DNA of 43,840 bases, from assembly GCA_017428115.1 (NCBI GenBank), contig JAFRRK010000080.1, forward strand, positions 1 to 43,840, in the 5' to 3' direction. Below are positions 32,901 to 40,377 of the stretch, piece after piece. Origin of the DNA: Bacteroidales bacterium. GTDB lineage: Bacteria > Bacteroidota > Bacteroidia > Bacteroidales > P3. How positions within the stretch are numbered: the stretch's first letter is position 1; each line of letters opens with the position of its first letter. The position numbers were made by a program, and so were the translations under genes. A model generated the notes under the pieces. That model had not been told where the DNA came from. It did not search any database and saw nothing but the letters and a program-made list of their open reading frames with translations.

Positions 32901-34193
32901 ATGAATATGAATAAGACTATATATAACTTGGTTTGGGGCTTGGCATTATGTGCAGGGCTCCTCGTTTCGGGCTGCCAAAAGGAAGACAATATCAGCCCTA
33001 TCAACTACAACATAGAAGTAGAAAACGACAACACGCTGGTGGGTACCTCTTGGTACTTCAGCAATAGCGATAAGATAGTAAACTCCGAAACCGCCTACGC
33101 CATGTTGTCGAAAATCGACTTCGAGGAAATCAACAAAGGTTCGTTCACTTTCTCGACCGACCCAACGAACATCAACAGCCACCGCCCGATGTCGTATATT
33201 CTACATAGCGGAGAGGGATGCCTATTGCTGCAGAATAGAGAGGAGGGGACAGACACTTTGAGATTCATCCTGCTGGACGACTATCATATGAAGGTGACCC
33301 TCACTCCCGCCACAGCAGGGGCCAACCCGACCATTGTCAACAATATGTTTAACACCGATGGGGACACTATGGAGGCTGTGTATTGCCGGCTAGAGGCAGA
33401 CAAGACTTCCCCTTTGTGCGGAAGCAAATGGAATACGGTCTACACTAATGGGCTACAGTTGGGGAACTATTACAATGGTTTTACCTACATAGCAAGGATA
33501 GTGTTCGACGCTGAAGGGGGCGGCATAATGATTAGTGGTTATCATGGCTCTAAGGAAGGACATTTGGAGGAACCTCCATACGACTCGTTGAGACGCCCGT
33601 TCATACTGAACGATAACGGCGATGAATTGCAGCTGCTCTTCTACAACGGCGATACAGCCTTCTTACACCGCGGCATAGTGAACCACGACACTGTGCTACT
33701 GCTGACTCCCACAGTGTGCGCTATCGGGCTCACCAAAGAGCATGCGTATAAGATTGACCGTATGACAGCCGAAGGAGCAAAAAAGATTTGGTTTAACCGA
33801 CCCGAAGACCTACTGGACGACAGAGGCTATGGCCTATTCACAATAGATCCCAGCCCCAGAGCAAATCTATTTTTATTGAAGCGGACTGTCTCAACGATTA
33901 GTGGTTCCATATGTTTCGTGATTCATGGAAACACGACCCCTAACGGGAACGTCACACATTTTATATATTTATGGCTGAACTCGGAGTTGGTGCCAGGCAG
34001 CTACGCAATAGGAGAGGATAGAACGGTGTATTATTCTGGCTTAGATGAGGGCACCGTGACTAGTGGCACACTGGATGTCATCCAAGTCAATGGGGGCTAC
34101 AGATTGGATCTGAAAGGAGTAAACGAGTTTAATGATTCGGTGTGGTTCTCCTATCAAGGACAACTAAACGACTACGAAACGTTGGAGGAGTAG
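32901..34193 (+). CDS. Lipoprotein of unknown function
   Basis: 430 aa. A lipoprotein signal (LCAGLLVSGCQKED; lipobox Cys at residue 25) is followed by an acidic segment. The mature protein contains two related stretches, TLVGTSWYF (~45) and CGSKWNTVYT (~173), and a beta-rich, Gly/Asp/Asn-rich remainder. This resembles the Bacteroidales habit of lipocalin-like or META-like 'G-(S/T)-x-W' units, but I cannot assign a family. It is expected on the outer membrane or in the periplasm. The ATG at 32907 (MNK...) is an alternative start. The last 22 nt overlap the 3' end of the convergent lplA gene. It has its own -7 box and is otherwise isolated. Confidence 0.8.
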   Translation: MNMNKTIYNLVWGLALCAGLLVSGCQKEDNISPINYNIEVENDNTLVGTSWYFSNSDKIVNSETAYAMLSKIDFEEINKGSFTFSTDPTNINSHRPMSYILHSGEGCLLLQNREEGTDTLRFILLDDYHMKVTLTPATAGANPTIVNNMFNTDGDTMEAVYCRLEADKTSPLCGSKWNTVYTNGLQLGNYYNGFTYIARIVFDAEGGGIMISGYHGSKEGHLEEPPYDSLRRPFILNDNGDELQLLFYNGDTAFLHRGIVNHDTVLLLTPTVCAIGLTKEHAYKIDRMTAEGAKKIWFNRPEDLLDDRGYGLFTIDPSPRANLFLLKRTVSTISGSICFVIHGNTTPNGNVTHFIYLWLNSELVPGSYAIGEDRTVYYSGLDEGTVTSGTLDVIQVNGGYRLDLKGVNEFNDSVWFSYQGQLNDYETLEE

Positions 34194-35155
34194 AGCAGGC
34201 TGAAGATGTCGTGGAACATCTGTTGCTCACTTTCAGGGAGATGCTCAACTGAGGGCGGCACATGAATGCTGGCACCCGTTAGCAATTGCTCAGCATGGGT
34301 GATGACCTCGGGGAATAGGCTATCGGAAGCTATGGCGATGGAACGGATGGTGCCGGCAGCCTCGTCTACCTGCACGGCTACCTCTACCCCACCCCAGTCG
34401 AATTGAGCCGACTGCTGCCCCTCAAATTGCTGCCATCGCCCATATTTCCATTCGGGTGAAGCAAACTCGGCAGAGAGCTCCTGCACATGGGAATGGGCGA
34501 CCAGAGTATCAAAGTCAATGGTTTGCAATGGAGAGCCATATTCTGCCTCAAAGGCCTGCATGAGGTTGGGAATGATGTTCAGTGCCGTTATCTCAGGCAC
34601 TAGGTCGGAGAGGTTCACCACCCGTGATTGCACTGACGCAACACCATGCTTCAGCAGTTTGGCGGGTTTGACCTTGAGGTAGCGTTGCAGCTGCTCTACA
34701 TCAGTGCGGATGAGGATGGTGCCATGATGCAGCCGTTGATATTTGCCTTTGGCAAAAGCATTGCCGGAAAACTTACGTCCCTGACAGAGCACATCATTGC
34801 GTCCGCTGATTTCAGTACTTAGGCCGTATGACTCCACAGCCCGTTGCAGGACTGAGAACTGGCGAGTGGTGTCGTACAAGTCGTATGGCACCACAAATGA
34901 GAAATTAAGGTTTCCTAAATCGTGAAATACCGCCCCGCCCCCCGTGCGACGACGCATCAAGAAGCCACCGTCGGCCTCTAGTTGGGCTACGTTGCATTCG
35001 GCATAAGGATTTTGATTCTGACCTATCACCACCGTTCGGCGGTTCTGCCAAAGGTACATGGCAATGTCGCCATCGGAAGGTTGCGACAACAGATAGTTCT
35101 CAACGGCAATGTTGAGATAGGGATTAGTCTGGTTGGATATAATCAGCTTAGGCAC
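34172..35155 (-). CDS. lplA: Lipoate-protein ligase A
   Basis: 327 aa from a GTG start at 35153-35155, which overlaps the porQ stop by one base (TAGTG), implying translational coupling. Motifs: MRRRTGGGAVFHDLGNLNFS (lipoyl binding), GRNDVLCQGRKFSGNAFAKG with the Lys expected to contact lipoyl-AMP, and LHHGTILIRTDVEQL. A C-terminal accessory domain is present (~250-327; DWGGVEVAVQVDEAAGTIRS). The enzyme activates free lipoate with ATP and attaches it to lysines of lipoyl domains such as those of pyruvate and 2-oxo acid dehydrogenases and GcvH. It is the last gene of a kamA-porQ-lplA run, and its 3' end overlaps the convergent lipoprotein gene. Confidence 0.9.
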   Translation of the reverse strand: MPKLIISNQTNPYLNIAVENYLLSQPSDGDIAMYLWQNRRTVVIGQNQNPYAECNVAQLEADGGFLMRRRTGGGAVFHDLGNLNFSFVVPYDLYDTTRQFSVLQRAVESYGLSTEISGRNDVLCQGRKFSGNAFAKGKYQRLHHGTILIRTDVEQLQRYLKVKPAKLLKHGVASVQSRVVNLSDLVPEITALNIIPNLMQAFEAEYGSPLQTIDFDTLVAHSHVQELSAEFASPEWKYGRWQQFEGQQSAQFDWGGVEVAVQVDEAAGTIRSIAIASDSLFPEVITHAEQLLTGASIHVPPSVEHLPESEQQMFHDIFSLLYSSNVS

Positions 35156-36186
35156 TACAGTCTGAGCGAGACATTAATATAATTGGCTGCTTGCGATAGG
35201 TGGTAGCCGTTGCGCGAGAAGGCAAACTCGAACTTCTTGGCACGTATGCCGAAACCGACAGAGAATCCGGAGAGGTTGAAGGCATCGGCAGCAGTCATTT
35301 CAACCATCTGTCGGTAGCTGTAGCCTAGACGGGCAAACACCGACTGCTTGACGCATAGCTCGATGCCCACATTCAGGTGGCGGAACAGCTTGTCGGCAAA
35401 GCTGGCAATAGGAGTGGGCCCAGTGGTTTGGCCCGTAAAGGGGTCGGTATGGGTGGTGGGGTTGAGCGGGTCGACGTAGGTGAGGTCCCAATGTTGCAAT
35501 TCGGTAAGGGCAAACATCAGCCGGAAAGGAGCATCCTGAAGCTTGTATGAGCCTGCCAGTGAGAGTTCGAAGGGTAGTCGTTCGGAAAGGTCGGATAAGG
35601 TGGTCAACTGCGCCCCTATGTTCCGTCCCATGAGGGTGGCCGAAAAACTATGGTCGAGCGACATATACGTGGCAGCCAAATCAATACCAAATGCCAAGGC
35701 AGTATAGCTTTCATAGTGAGAAAGCACCGGCTTAAAATTGGCACCAATGGTGACATGCTCGTCGACGGCATGTCCCCAGCCGATGGAAAAGACATAATCG
35801 GCAGCGGTGAAAGAGCCTGTCGGGTTTTCGGCCTCGTCGTATCCATCGAAGCGGCCATAGCTGTCGTACATCAGTCCAAAGGTGAATGCTCCAAGGTGCT
35901 TGAAATCGCGGCCATATGCCACCATGCCGAAGTTGGCACTTCCGAAGAGGTTAGTAAACCCGGCTGCCAGATGCCCGCTGTGACGAGGGGCAATGAGAGA
36001 GGGGTTGCCGAGGGTGAGTGTCAAATCATCGTCGTAGAGTGATAGGAAATCGAAACCCACACCTGCGGCACGTGCCGACACGGGCATATCCAGCACGGCA
36101 AGAGTGGCGTTCCCCGCCACCTGCGGATGGGCAGAAAAACAGTAGAAACTAAAAACTAAAAGGATTATAGCTTGAAAACGTTTCAT
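35155..36186 (-). CDS. porQ: Type IX secretion system protein PorQ
   Basis: 343 aa, signal peptide ~1-22 (FSFYCFSAHPQ). The sequence has the PorQ pattern: LAVLDMPVSARAAGVG near the start, SLYDDDLTLTLGNPSLI, NFGMVAYGRDFKHLGAFTFG, AADYVFSIGWGHAVDEHVTI and LTELQHWDLTYVDPLNP. The family is an outer membrane beta-barrel of the PorV/PorP type and is needed in the T9SS. A T9SS in this organism fits the type A sorting domain on the large protease at 19817-22801. The start codon sits between the arms of a 22-bp inverted repeat (36143-36214). It is 44 nt after kamA and overlaps lplA by one base. Confidence 0.88.
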   Translation of the reverse strand: MKRFQAIILLVFSFYCFSAHPQVAGNATLAVLDMPVSARAAGVGFDFLSLYDDDLTLTLGNPSLIAPRHSGHLAAGFTNLFGSANFGMVAYGRDFKHLGAFTFGLMYDSYGRFDGYDEAENPTGSFTAADYVFSIGWGHAVDEHVTIGANFKPVLSHYESYTALAFGIDLAATYMSLDHSFSATLMGRNIGAQLTTLSDLSERLPFELSLAGSYKLQDAPFRLMFALTELQHWDLTYVDPLNPTTHTDPFTGQTTGPTPIASFADKLFRHLNVGIELCVKQSVFARLGYSYRQMVEMTAADAFNLSGFSVGFGIRAKKFEFAFSRNGYHLSQAANYINVSLRL

Positions 36187-36214
36187 GTACGGTCCTTTTA
36201 GTTTTTAGTTTCTA
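36143..36214. repeat. 22-bp perfect inverted repeat around the porQ start codon
   Basis: Arms at 36143-36164 and 36193-36214 are exact complements built from AACTAAA-type heptamers. The 28-nt loop holds the ATG and first codons. In the kamA-porQ transcript the structure would cover the porQ start, and its 3' arm lies in the signal peptide coding region. Confidence 0.9.
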
Positions 36215-36230
36215 CCTCTTAGTATTATAA

Positions 36231-37487
36231 TTACTGCTCACGCTTGGCGTTACGCTCATGGCGCATGAGATGCTTGGGTTCGAGCGACATGCGGTCGGTT
36301 TCAAGCAGTGAGGCCACGCCCTCGTCCACACGACGCTTGGCCTCGCAGGCTTCGCAATGGCACTCTTCGTGGTATTCGCGCGGCTCGGTGTAGGTGGTTA
36401 TCACACCTTCGAAGTTGCGGAGTATCACCTTGTCGGGACTCTGCGAAATAACGTACTGCGGCATCACAGGGGTCTTGCCGCCACCACCGGGGGCATCAAC
36501 CACAAAGGTGGGCACGGCATAGCCGCTGGTATGTCCGCGTAGGTTCTCGATAATCTCGATACCCTTGCTGACGGGGGTACGGAAATGTTCCAGACCCATC
36601 GACAAGTCGCACTGATAGATATAGTAAGGACGCACACGGTTGCGCACCAGTTCGTGCATCAGTTTCTTCATCACATGCACACAGTCGTTCACGCCGCGCA
36701 GCAACACCGTCTGGTTGCCCAGCGGAATGCCTGCATTGGCCAACTTGGCCAGAGCGGCCTCGGCCTCGGGGGTCATCTCGTTGGGATGGTTGAAATGGGT
36801 GTTGAGCCAGATGGGATGATACTTCTTGAGCATATTCACCAAGTCGTCGGTGATGCGCTGGGGGCACACCACGGGGGTACGGCTGCCGATACGCACTATT
36901 TCGACATGAGGTATGGCACGCAGACGCTGGATGATGTATTCCAGTTTTTTGTCGCTCACCATCAGGGCGTCGCCACCACTCAGCAGCACATCGCGCACCT
37001 CGGGGGTTTTCTCGATATAGGCCAGACACTTCTCGATGCGGTCCACAGGCGACTCGTCATCCTTCTGTCCGGCAAAACGGCGACGGGTGCAGTGGCGACA
37101 GTACATGGAGCACATGTCGGTGATGAGAAACAGCACGCGGTCGGGGTAACGGTGCGTCAATCCTGGTGTGGGCGAGTCCTCGTCCTCATGCAGCGGGTCG
37201 TTGAGGTCGGCAGGGGCTATATTGCACTCGGCACCCTGGGGGATGGCCTGACGACGGATGGGGTCGTAAGGGTCGTTGGGGTCGATAAGGCTAAGATAAT
37301 ACGGCGTGATGGCCATACGGAATTTTGCGAGAGCCTGTTTGATGCCCTCCGCCTCCTCGGGAGCGAAGGTGAAGTACTTGCTCAGCTCCTCATAAGTTTC
37401 AATGCGGTTCTTGACCTGCCATGTCCAGTCGTTCCACTGCTCGTCAGTGACGTTGGGGAAGAGTTCTTTTCTGCGATTGACTTTCAT
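36231..37487 (-). CDS. kamA: Lysine 2,3-aminomutase
   Basis: 418 aa, near the ~416 aa of the characterised clostridial enzyme. Radical SAM motif C126-SMY-C130-RH-C133 binds the [4Fe-4S] cluster. The PLP lysine is in DAPGGGGKTPV (Lys338). A CHCEAC motif near the C-terminus plus the Cys in RGVNDC (C269) match the zinc site. It converts L-lysine to L-beta-lysine, the first step of lysine fermentation. A partner gene, kdd, lies at 40378-41451, but the ECF sigma operon is between them. kamA heads a minus-strand run with porQ and lplA (44 nt gap), which may only reflect readthrough. The leader has a -7 box (37567-37574). Confidence 0.93.
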   Translation of the reverse strand: MKVNRRKELFPNVTDEQWNDWTWQVKNRIETYEELSKYFTFAPEEAEGIKQALAKFRMAITPYYLSLIDPNDPYDPIRRQAIPQGAECNIAPADLNDPLHEDEDSPTPGLTHRYPDRVLFLITDMCSMYCRHCTRRRFAGQKDDESPVDRIEKCLAYIEKTPEVRDVLLSGGDALMVSDKKLEYIIQRLRAIPHVEIVRIGSRTPVVCPQRITDDLVNMLKKYHPIWLNTHFNHPNEMTPEAEAALAKLANAGIPLGNQTVLLRGVNDCVHVMKKLMHELVRNRVRPYYIYQCDLSMGLEHFRTPVSKGIEIIENLRGHTSGYAVPTFVVDAPGGGGKTPVMPQYVISQSPDKVILRNFEGVITTYTEPREYHEECHCEACEAKRRVDEGVASLLETDRMSLEPKHLMRHERNAKREQ

Positions 37488-37566
37488 ATAAATAATTATT
37501 TATTCTTTTATTAGTCAGTAAATTGGATAACAGACACACGGGTTATGTGTCGCATTAACCGAGTTG

Positions 37567-37574
37567 CAAAAATA
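37567..37574 (-). promoter_or_regulatory. -7 box of kamA
   Basis: TATTTTTG on the minus strand, giving a ~75-nt leader. TTTG occurs 12 nt upstream, too close for the usual spacing. Confidence 0.4.
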
Positions 37575-37689
37575 CGACTTTTTTTCCAAACATAAAGAAA
37601 GAATATGGCCACACGACGAAGTTTTTTCTCATACACATACAAAGAGAGCCTTTCACCCTCTCGCCGTGGGTATCTTCTACGAGGAAATA

Positions 37690-38559
37690 TCAGGGTTGAT
37701 AGGTGAATGTATAGGTGCTGCTTTGTCCGCCTGAGGTTATTGTTTTTGAGATCAGACAGCCCTCATCATCGTATTGCAGACTGCAATGACCTGTGCCGGA
37801 TATGAGGTCGGTGGCATTGTTGGCACACCAGCAGAATGCACCACTTAGAAATGTGACGCTGTAGCCCAAGACACCCTCGAGCATCTCGACAGGCATCACC
37901 GCCATTGTCTCTACCCCCATGGGGAATTGTAATGGATTGGGGTGGTTGTCGTACTGCATATTGTCCACTACCGATGTACTGCCATCGGACGATGAACGAG
38001 TGATGGAGGAGACGTTGTCGCCATTCCAAGCAAAGTGAAAGGAAGAGATGGTAGTGTCAGTGTTGGCGATTTGGCTGAGCACCACTTCCGCCACCTTGCC
38101 ATTGTCGAAATAGGTGTAGGTCAACTCGCAACGAACCACATCGTAATACTCCCCTCGGCTCTGTTCTTTTTGCTGAGCTGGGATGAGGAAAAACTGCCGT
38201 TCTAGTCGGCCACGTGCATCGTAACAGTATGACATTGCACCGTCAACGTAGCTCTGTCCCTCACTATCGAAAGGGAAAACCCTTGACAGACGGTCGCCGT
38301 CATACTCGAAGGTGGTTCCGCCCATAAGTGTGCCATCGTAATAGGTGCAACGAATTGCCTCAAGATGTTGTTTCGACCATTCGATGTGGTAGGTTAAATA
38401 GTCGAAAGTGCCAATGCTGAACACTATGCGGCTTACTCTTTTTTTTGGCCACTGAGCTGGTGGCATCTCTTCGATAGGGTTGATATCTTCCTGTTTACAG
38501 GAGACAAAGGCTGTGGCTGCCACTAATGTGATGAGTGGCATAAGGTGTTTTACTTTCAT
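37690..38559 (-). CDS. Lipoprotein at the end of the ECF sigma operon
   Basis: 289 aa. Lipoprotein signal LVAATAFVSC (Cys20) followed by KQEDINPIEE. The mature part has repeated short beta hairpins of the type YDGTLMGGTTFEYDGDRLSR and YCYDARGRLERQFF. They resemble the YD-repeat-like or DUF4595-type lipoproteins common in Bacteroidetes, although the family is not certain. It is expected on the periplasmic side of the outer membrane or on the surface. It follows the preceding lipoprotein gene by 11 nt and is the fifth and last gene of the operon. No convincing terminator was found in the ~200 nt before kamA. Function unknown. Confidence 0.8.
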   Translation of the reverse strand: MKVKHLMPLITLVAATAFVSCKQEDINPIEEMPPAQWPKKRVSRIVFSIGTFDYLTYHIEWSKQHLEAIRCTYYDGTLMGGTTFEYDGDRLSRVFPFDSEGQSYVDGAMSYCYDARGRLERQFFLIPAQQKEQSRGEYYDVVRCELTYTYFDNGKVAEVVLSQIANTDTTISSFHFAWNGDNVSSITRSSSDGSTSVVDNMQYDNHPNPLQFPMGVETMAVMPVEMLEGVLGYSVTFLSGAFCWCANNATDLISGTGHCSLQYDDEGCLISKTITSGGQSSTYTFTYQP

Positions 38560-38570
38560 GGTGTTATCTA

Positions 38571-39071
38571 TTATTGGGGTGTTGTATATTTCTTTAACAC
38601 TATCTCGGATAGGCCTGGGTAGAGGTTAGGGAGGTCAATAAAATTGAGATACAAGGTACTGTCAAGGATATGGTAGGTAAAATGCTGGCGATAGTCATAC
38701 AGCTCGTGGGATTGCATATCGGGGATTTGTATGGTGTAATATCCGCCAGTGTCGCCTTCGAGATGATAGGGGTGTTCTTCGGTGGTGGACGAGAGAAGGG
38801 AGAAGCCATTGTCGTTCTGGAGCACATCCACCAAGATATTCAGCACTGAGTCGTTAATGAACTCTATGGTGAAATTGTAGACCACCACGAGCGAGTCGTT
38901 CTCGCCGACATTGAGCACAGCCCCATTACCTAACGACTGCCAAACGGTGCCGGAGAGGTCGGCTTCTGAAGATGGGTGGTTATGGTTTATTCTGTCGCAC
39001 GACTTGGCAGTGAAGATGGCGGCCAAAGACAGTGCCAATGTAAAGCTTTTAACGATTAGAAGATGGTTCAT
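38571..39071 (-). CDS. Small lipoprotein of the ECF sigma operon
   Basis: 166 aa from ATG 39069-39071 (MNHLLIVKSF). An upstream in-frame extension would overlap the previous gene fully and bury the signal peptide. A hydrophobic segment and AIFTAKSC (Cys25) form a weak lipobox. The mature part contains GTVWQSLGNGAVLNVGENDS and a beta-rich body. The gene overlaps the preceding one by 23 nt and is followed after 11 nt by the next lipoprotein gene. It is unnamed; the tight packing suggests it acts with the sigma factor's envelope partners. Confidence 0.75.
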   Translation of the reverse strand: MNHLLIVKSFTLALSLAAIFTAKSCDRINHNHPSSEADLSGTVWQSLGNGAVLNVGENDSLVVVYNFTIEFINDSVLNILVDVLQNDNGFSLLSSTTEEHPYHLEGDTGGYYTIQIPDMQSHELYDYRQHFTYHILDSTLYLNFIDLPNLYPGLSEIVLKKYTTPQ

Positions 39072-39546
39072 GGTGCTGGAAATTTTTTTGGGTATAGCGG
39101 TTATATTTATAGAGCAATGCGGCATTGCATTCGGCCATGCTGTGGGCATGGAAAAGGCAGGCCTTCCGCGATACCATATCGACAATCTTGAATTCGTTGC
39201 TGTCGGGGCATGTGGTGTTCATTCTCAGTTCCGGATGTCCTTGAGGACAATAGCCACTGATGATTACTATTGAATCAGGGATGCCGTAGAGCATGTCGGT
39301 CACATTGAAAGTACGCTTTATCTCGTCCCATCCACTGTCGGAGAGGGCTTCGAGCAGTGTTACATCAAGACAGAGGGTATCGTTGATAGGGTAGTTGTGG
39401 ATATAGCTTGCGGCGATGCCCTCGGCATGTTCGTAACGCAAATATAGAGTGCTTACCTGCCGCATGGGCACTTGGTAACGCCATACAGCAATGCTGCCAA
39501 TACCTATGGCAGCTAGGAGAAAGAAGGCTATAAACCACTTTCTCAT
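39049..39546 (-). CDS. Membrane-anchored protein of the ECF sigma operon
   Basis: 165 aa from ATG 39544-39546 (MRKWFIAFFLLAAIGIGSIAVWRY). A longer frame upstream overlaps the neighbour and lacks a signal. The N-terminal hydrophobic helix (~4-21) is followed by a periplasmic part of ~140 residues with several Cys (LCLDVTLLEAL, SGYCPQGHPEL, NTTCPDSNEF, RKACLFHAHS). Its start overlaps the previous stop (ATGA), showing translational coupling. The protein has no recognised family. The Cys residues may form disulfides. A role in sensing or in the regulated response is inference from position. Confidence 0.72.
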   Translation of the reverse strand: MRKWFIAFFLLAAIGIGSIAVWRYQVPMRQVSTLYLRYEHAEGIAASYIHNYPINDTLCLDVTLLEALSDSGWDEIKRTFNVTDMLYGIPDSIVIISGYCPQGHPELRMNTTCPDSNEFKIVDMVSRKACLFHAHSMAECNAALLYKYNRYTQKNFQHHEPSSNR

Positions 39547-39788
39547 TGTCCGAGGAGCATTTGGTTGATTGAGGAATAAGCCATAGTGGGCTCCCCTACC
39601 CTTTTGCCCTGCACCCAGGTGTTGCCCAATGAAGGCATGAGGAGGGATGCGATGCCCAGTGTAAAAGCCAGTGCCAACATAAGCGTGGCAGAATGGCGCA
39701 AACGGGCCCTGCGCCTCACGCACCGCTCACACCATTGGTCAAGACCATCGGTCATTGCGGACAACTGCTGTTTATAACTATGTTCCAT
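39543..39788 (-). CDS. Small membrane protein next to the ECF sigma factor (candidate anti-sigma)
   Basis: 81 aa. The N-terminal ~30 residues are charged (CERCVRRRARLRH), followed by one membrane helix (~35-52, LMLALAFTLGIASLLMP) and a short periplasmic tail. The start overlaps the sigma gene's end by 11 nt, and the stop overlaps the next start by 4 nt. A short cytoplasmic segment plus one membrane helix directly after an ECF sigma gene is the expected place for an anti-sigma factor. The segment is too short for a typical FecR-type or ZAS anti-sigma domain, so this is a weak inference. The CERC motif could bind zinc. Confidence 0.7.
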   Translation of the reverse strand: MEHSYKQQLSAMTDGLDQWCERCVRRRARLRHSATLMLALAFTLGIASLLMPSLGNTWVQGKRVGEPTMAYSSINQMLLGQ

Positions 39789-40275
39789 ATTGTTTGCGTA
39801 GCTTGTTGATTATTCTGTTCATACGTTGATATACTGCATTGCGGTTGATTCCTAAAGCCTCGCCTATCTCAGCTGCATCGTAACCATCGAGGCGCATCTG
39901 CATCAATCGTTGCTCGTCGGAGGTAAGATGTGCCAGCAGGTCGTCGATGTCTTCGGCATAGTTGATGTGACGGTCAGCCATGACCTCAGCCATCATGTCC
40001 GTGATACGCTCCGTTGCCAATTCTGGGCGGCGGTAGAGGTCGACCAATACCGACCTAGCAACACGCCACACCCATGCCCTTTGCTGCCACACGTTGGCAT
40101 CCTCGCTCAGCATGTCAAACTTCAACCACATTGCCAGCCACACCTCCTGCACCATATCCTTACACCTGTCACGGTCGCCATGTGCAAAACGCCAACATAG
40201 ATGCCATACCATTTCACGGTGCTGTCGCATCAAGAGGCAATATTGGTCGTGTCGAGGGTTGCTGTGTATGCTCAT
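39778..40275 (-). CDS. ECF-type RNA polymerase sigma factor
   Basis: 165 aa. Region 2: HREMVWHLCWRFAHGDRDRCKDMVQEVWLAMWLKFDM-type core (~19-52), the binding site for -10 DNA and core polymerase. Region 4 has the helix-turn-helix LTSDEQRLMQMRLDGYDAAEIGEALGINRNAVYQRMNRIINKLRK (~117-160). Length and organisation are those of group 4 (ECF) sigma factors. It heads an operon of small membrane protein, membrane-anchored protein and two lipoproteins, all overlapping or within 12 nt. Such arrangements respond to envelope or surface signals, but the stimulus is unknown here. The 5' flank contains a TAAGATTTG sequence, not a clean house-keeping -7 box, so autoregulation is possible but unproven. Confidence 0.87.
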   Translation of the reverse strand: MSIHSNPRHDQYCLLMRQHREMVWHLCWRFAHGDRDRCKDMVQEVWLAMWLKFDMLSEDANVWQQRAWVWRVARSVLVDLYRRPELATERITDMMAEVMADRHINYAEDIDDLLAHLTSDEQRLMQMRLDGYDAAEIGEALGINRNAVYQRMNRIINKLRKQYGT

Positions 40276-40324
40276 CTACCCTATATGACGTAAAAGGGAA
40301 AGCAAATCTTACATAGGACTAAAA

Positions 40325-40358
40325 AAAAATGTTGCAAGCGTTCGCTTGCAACATTTTT
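40325..40358 (-). terminator. Terminator of kdd
   Basis: A perfect 16-bp stem (40325-40340 with 40343-40358) and a TT loop. It has T-runs on both strands, so it can stop transcription in either direction. It lies 20 nt after the kdd stop. Confidence 0.85.
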
Positions 40359-40377
40359 AGTAATTAATACTGACACA

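Noticed and set aside
39069-39185. N-terminal extension of the small lipoprotein (start at 39185)
   Set aside because: It would bury the signal peptide and overlap the previous gene; ATG 39071 is preferred.
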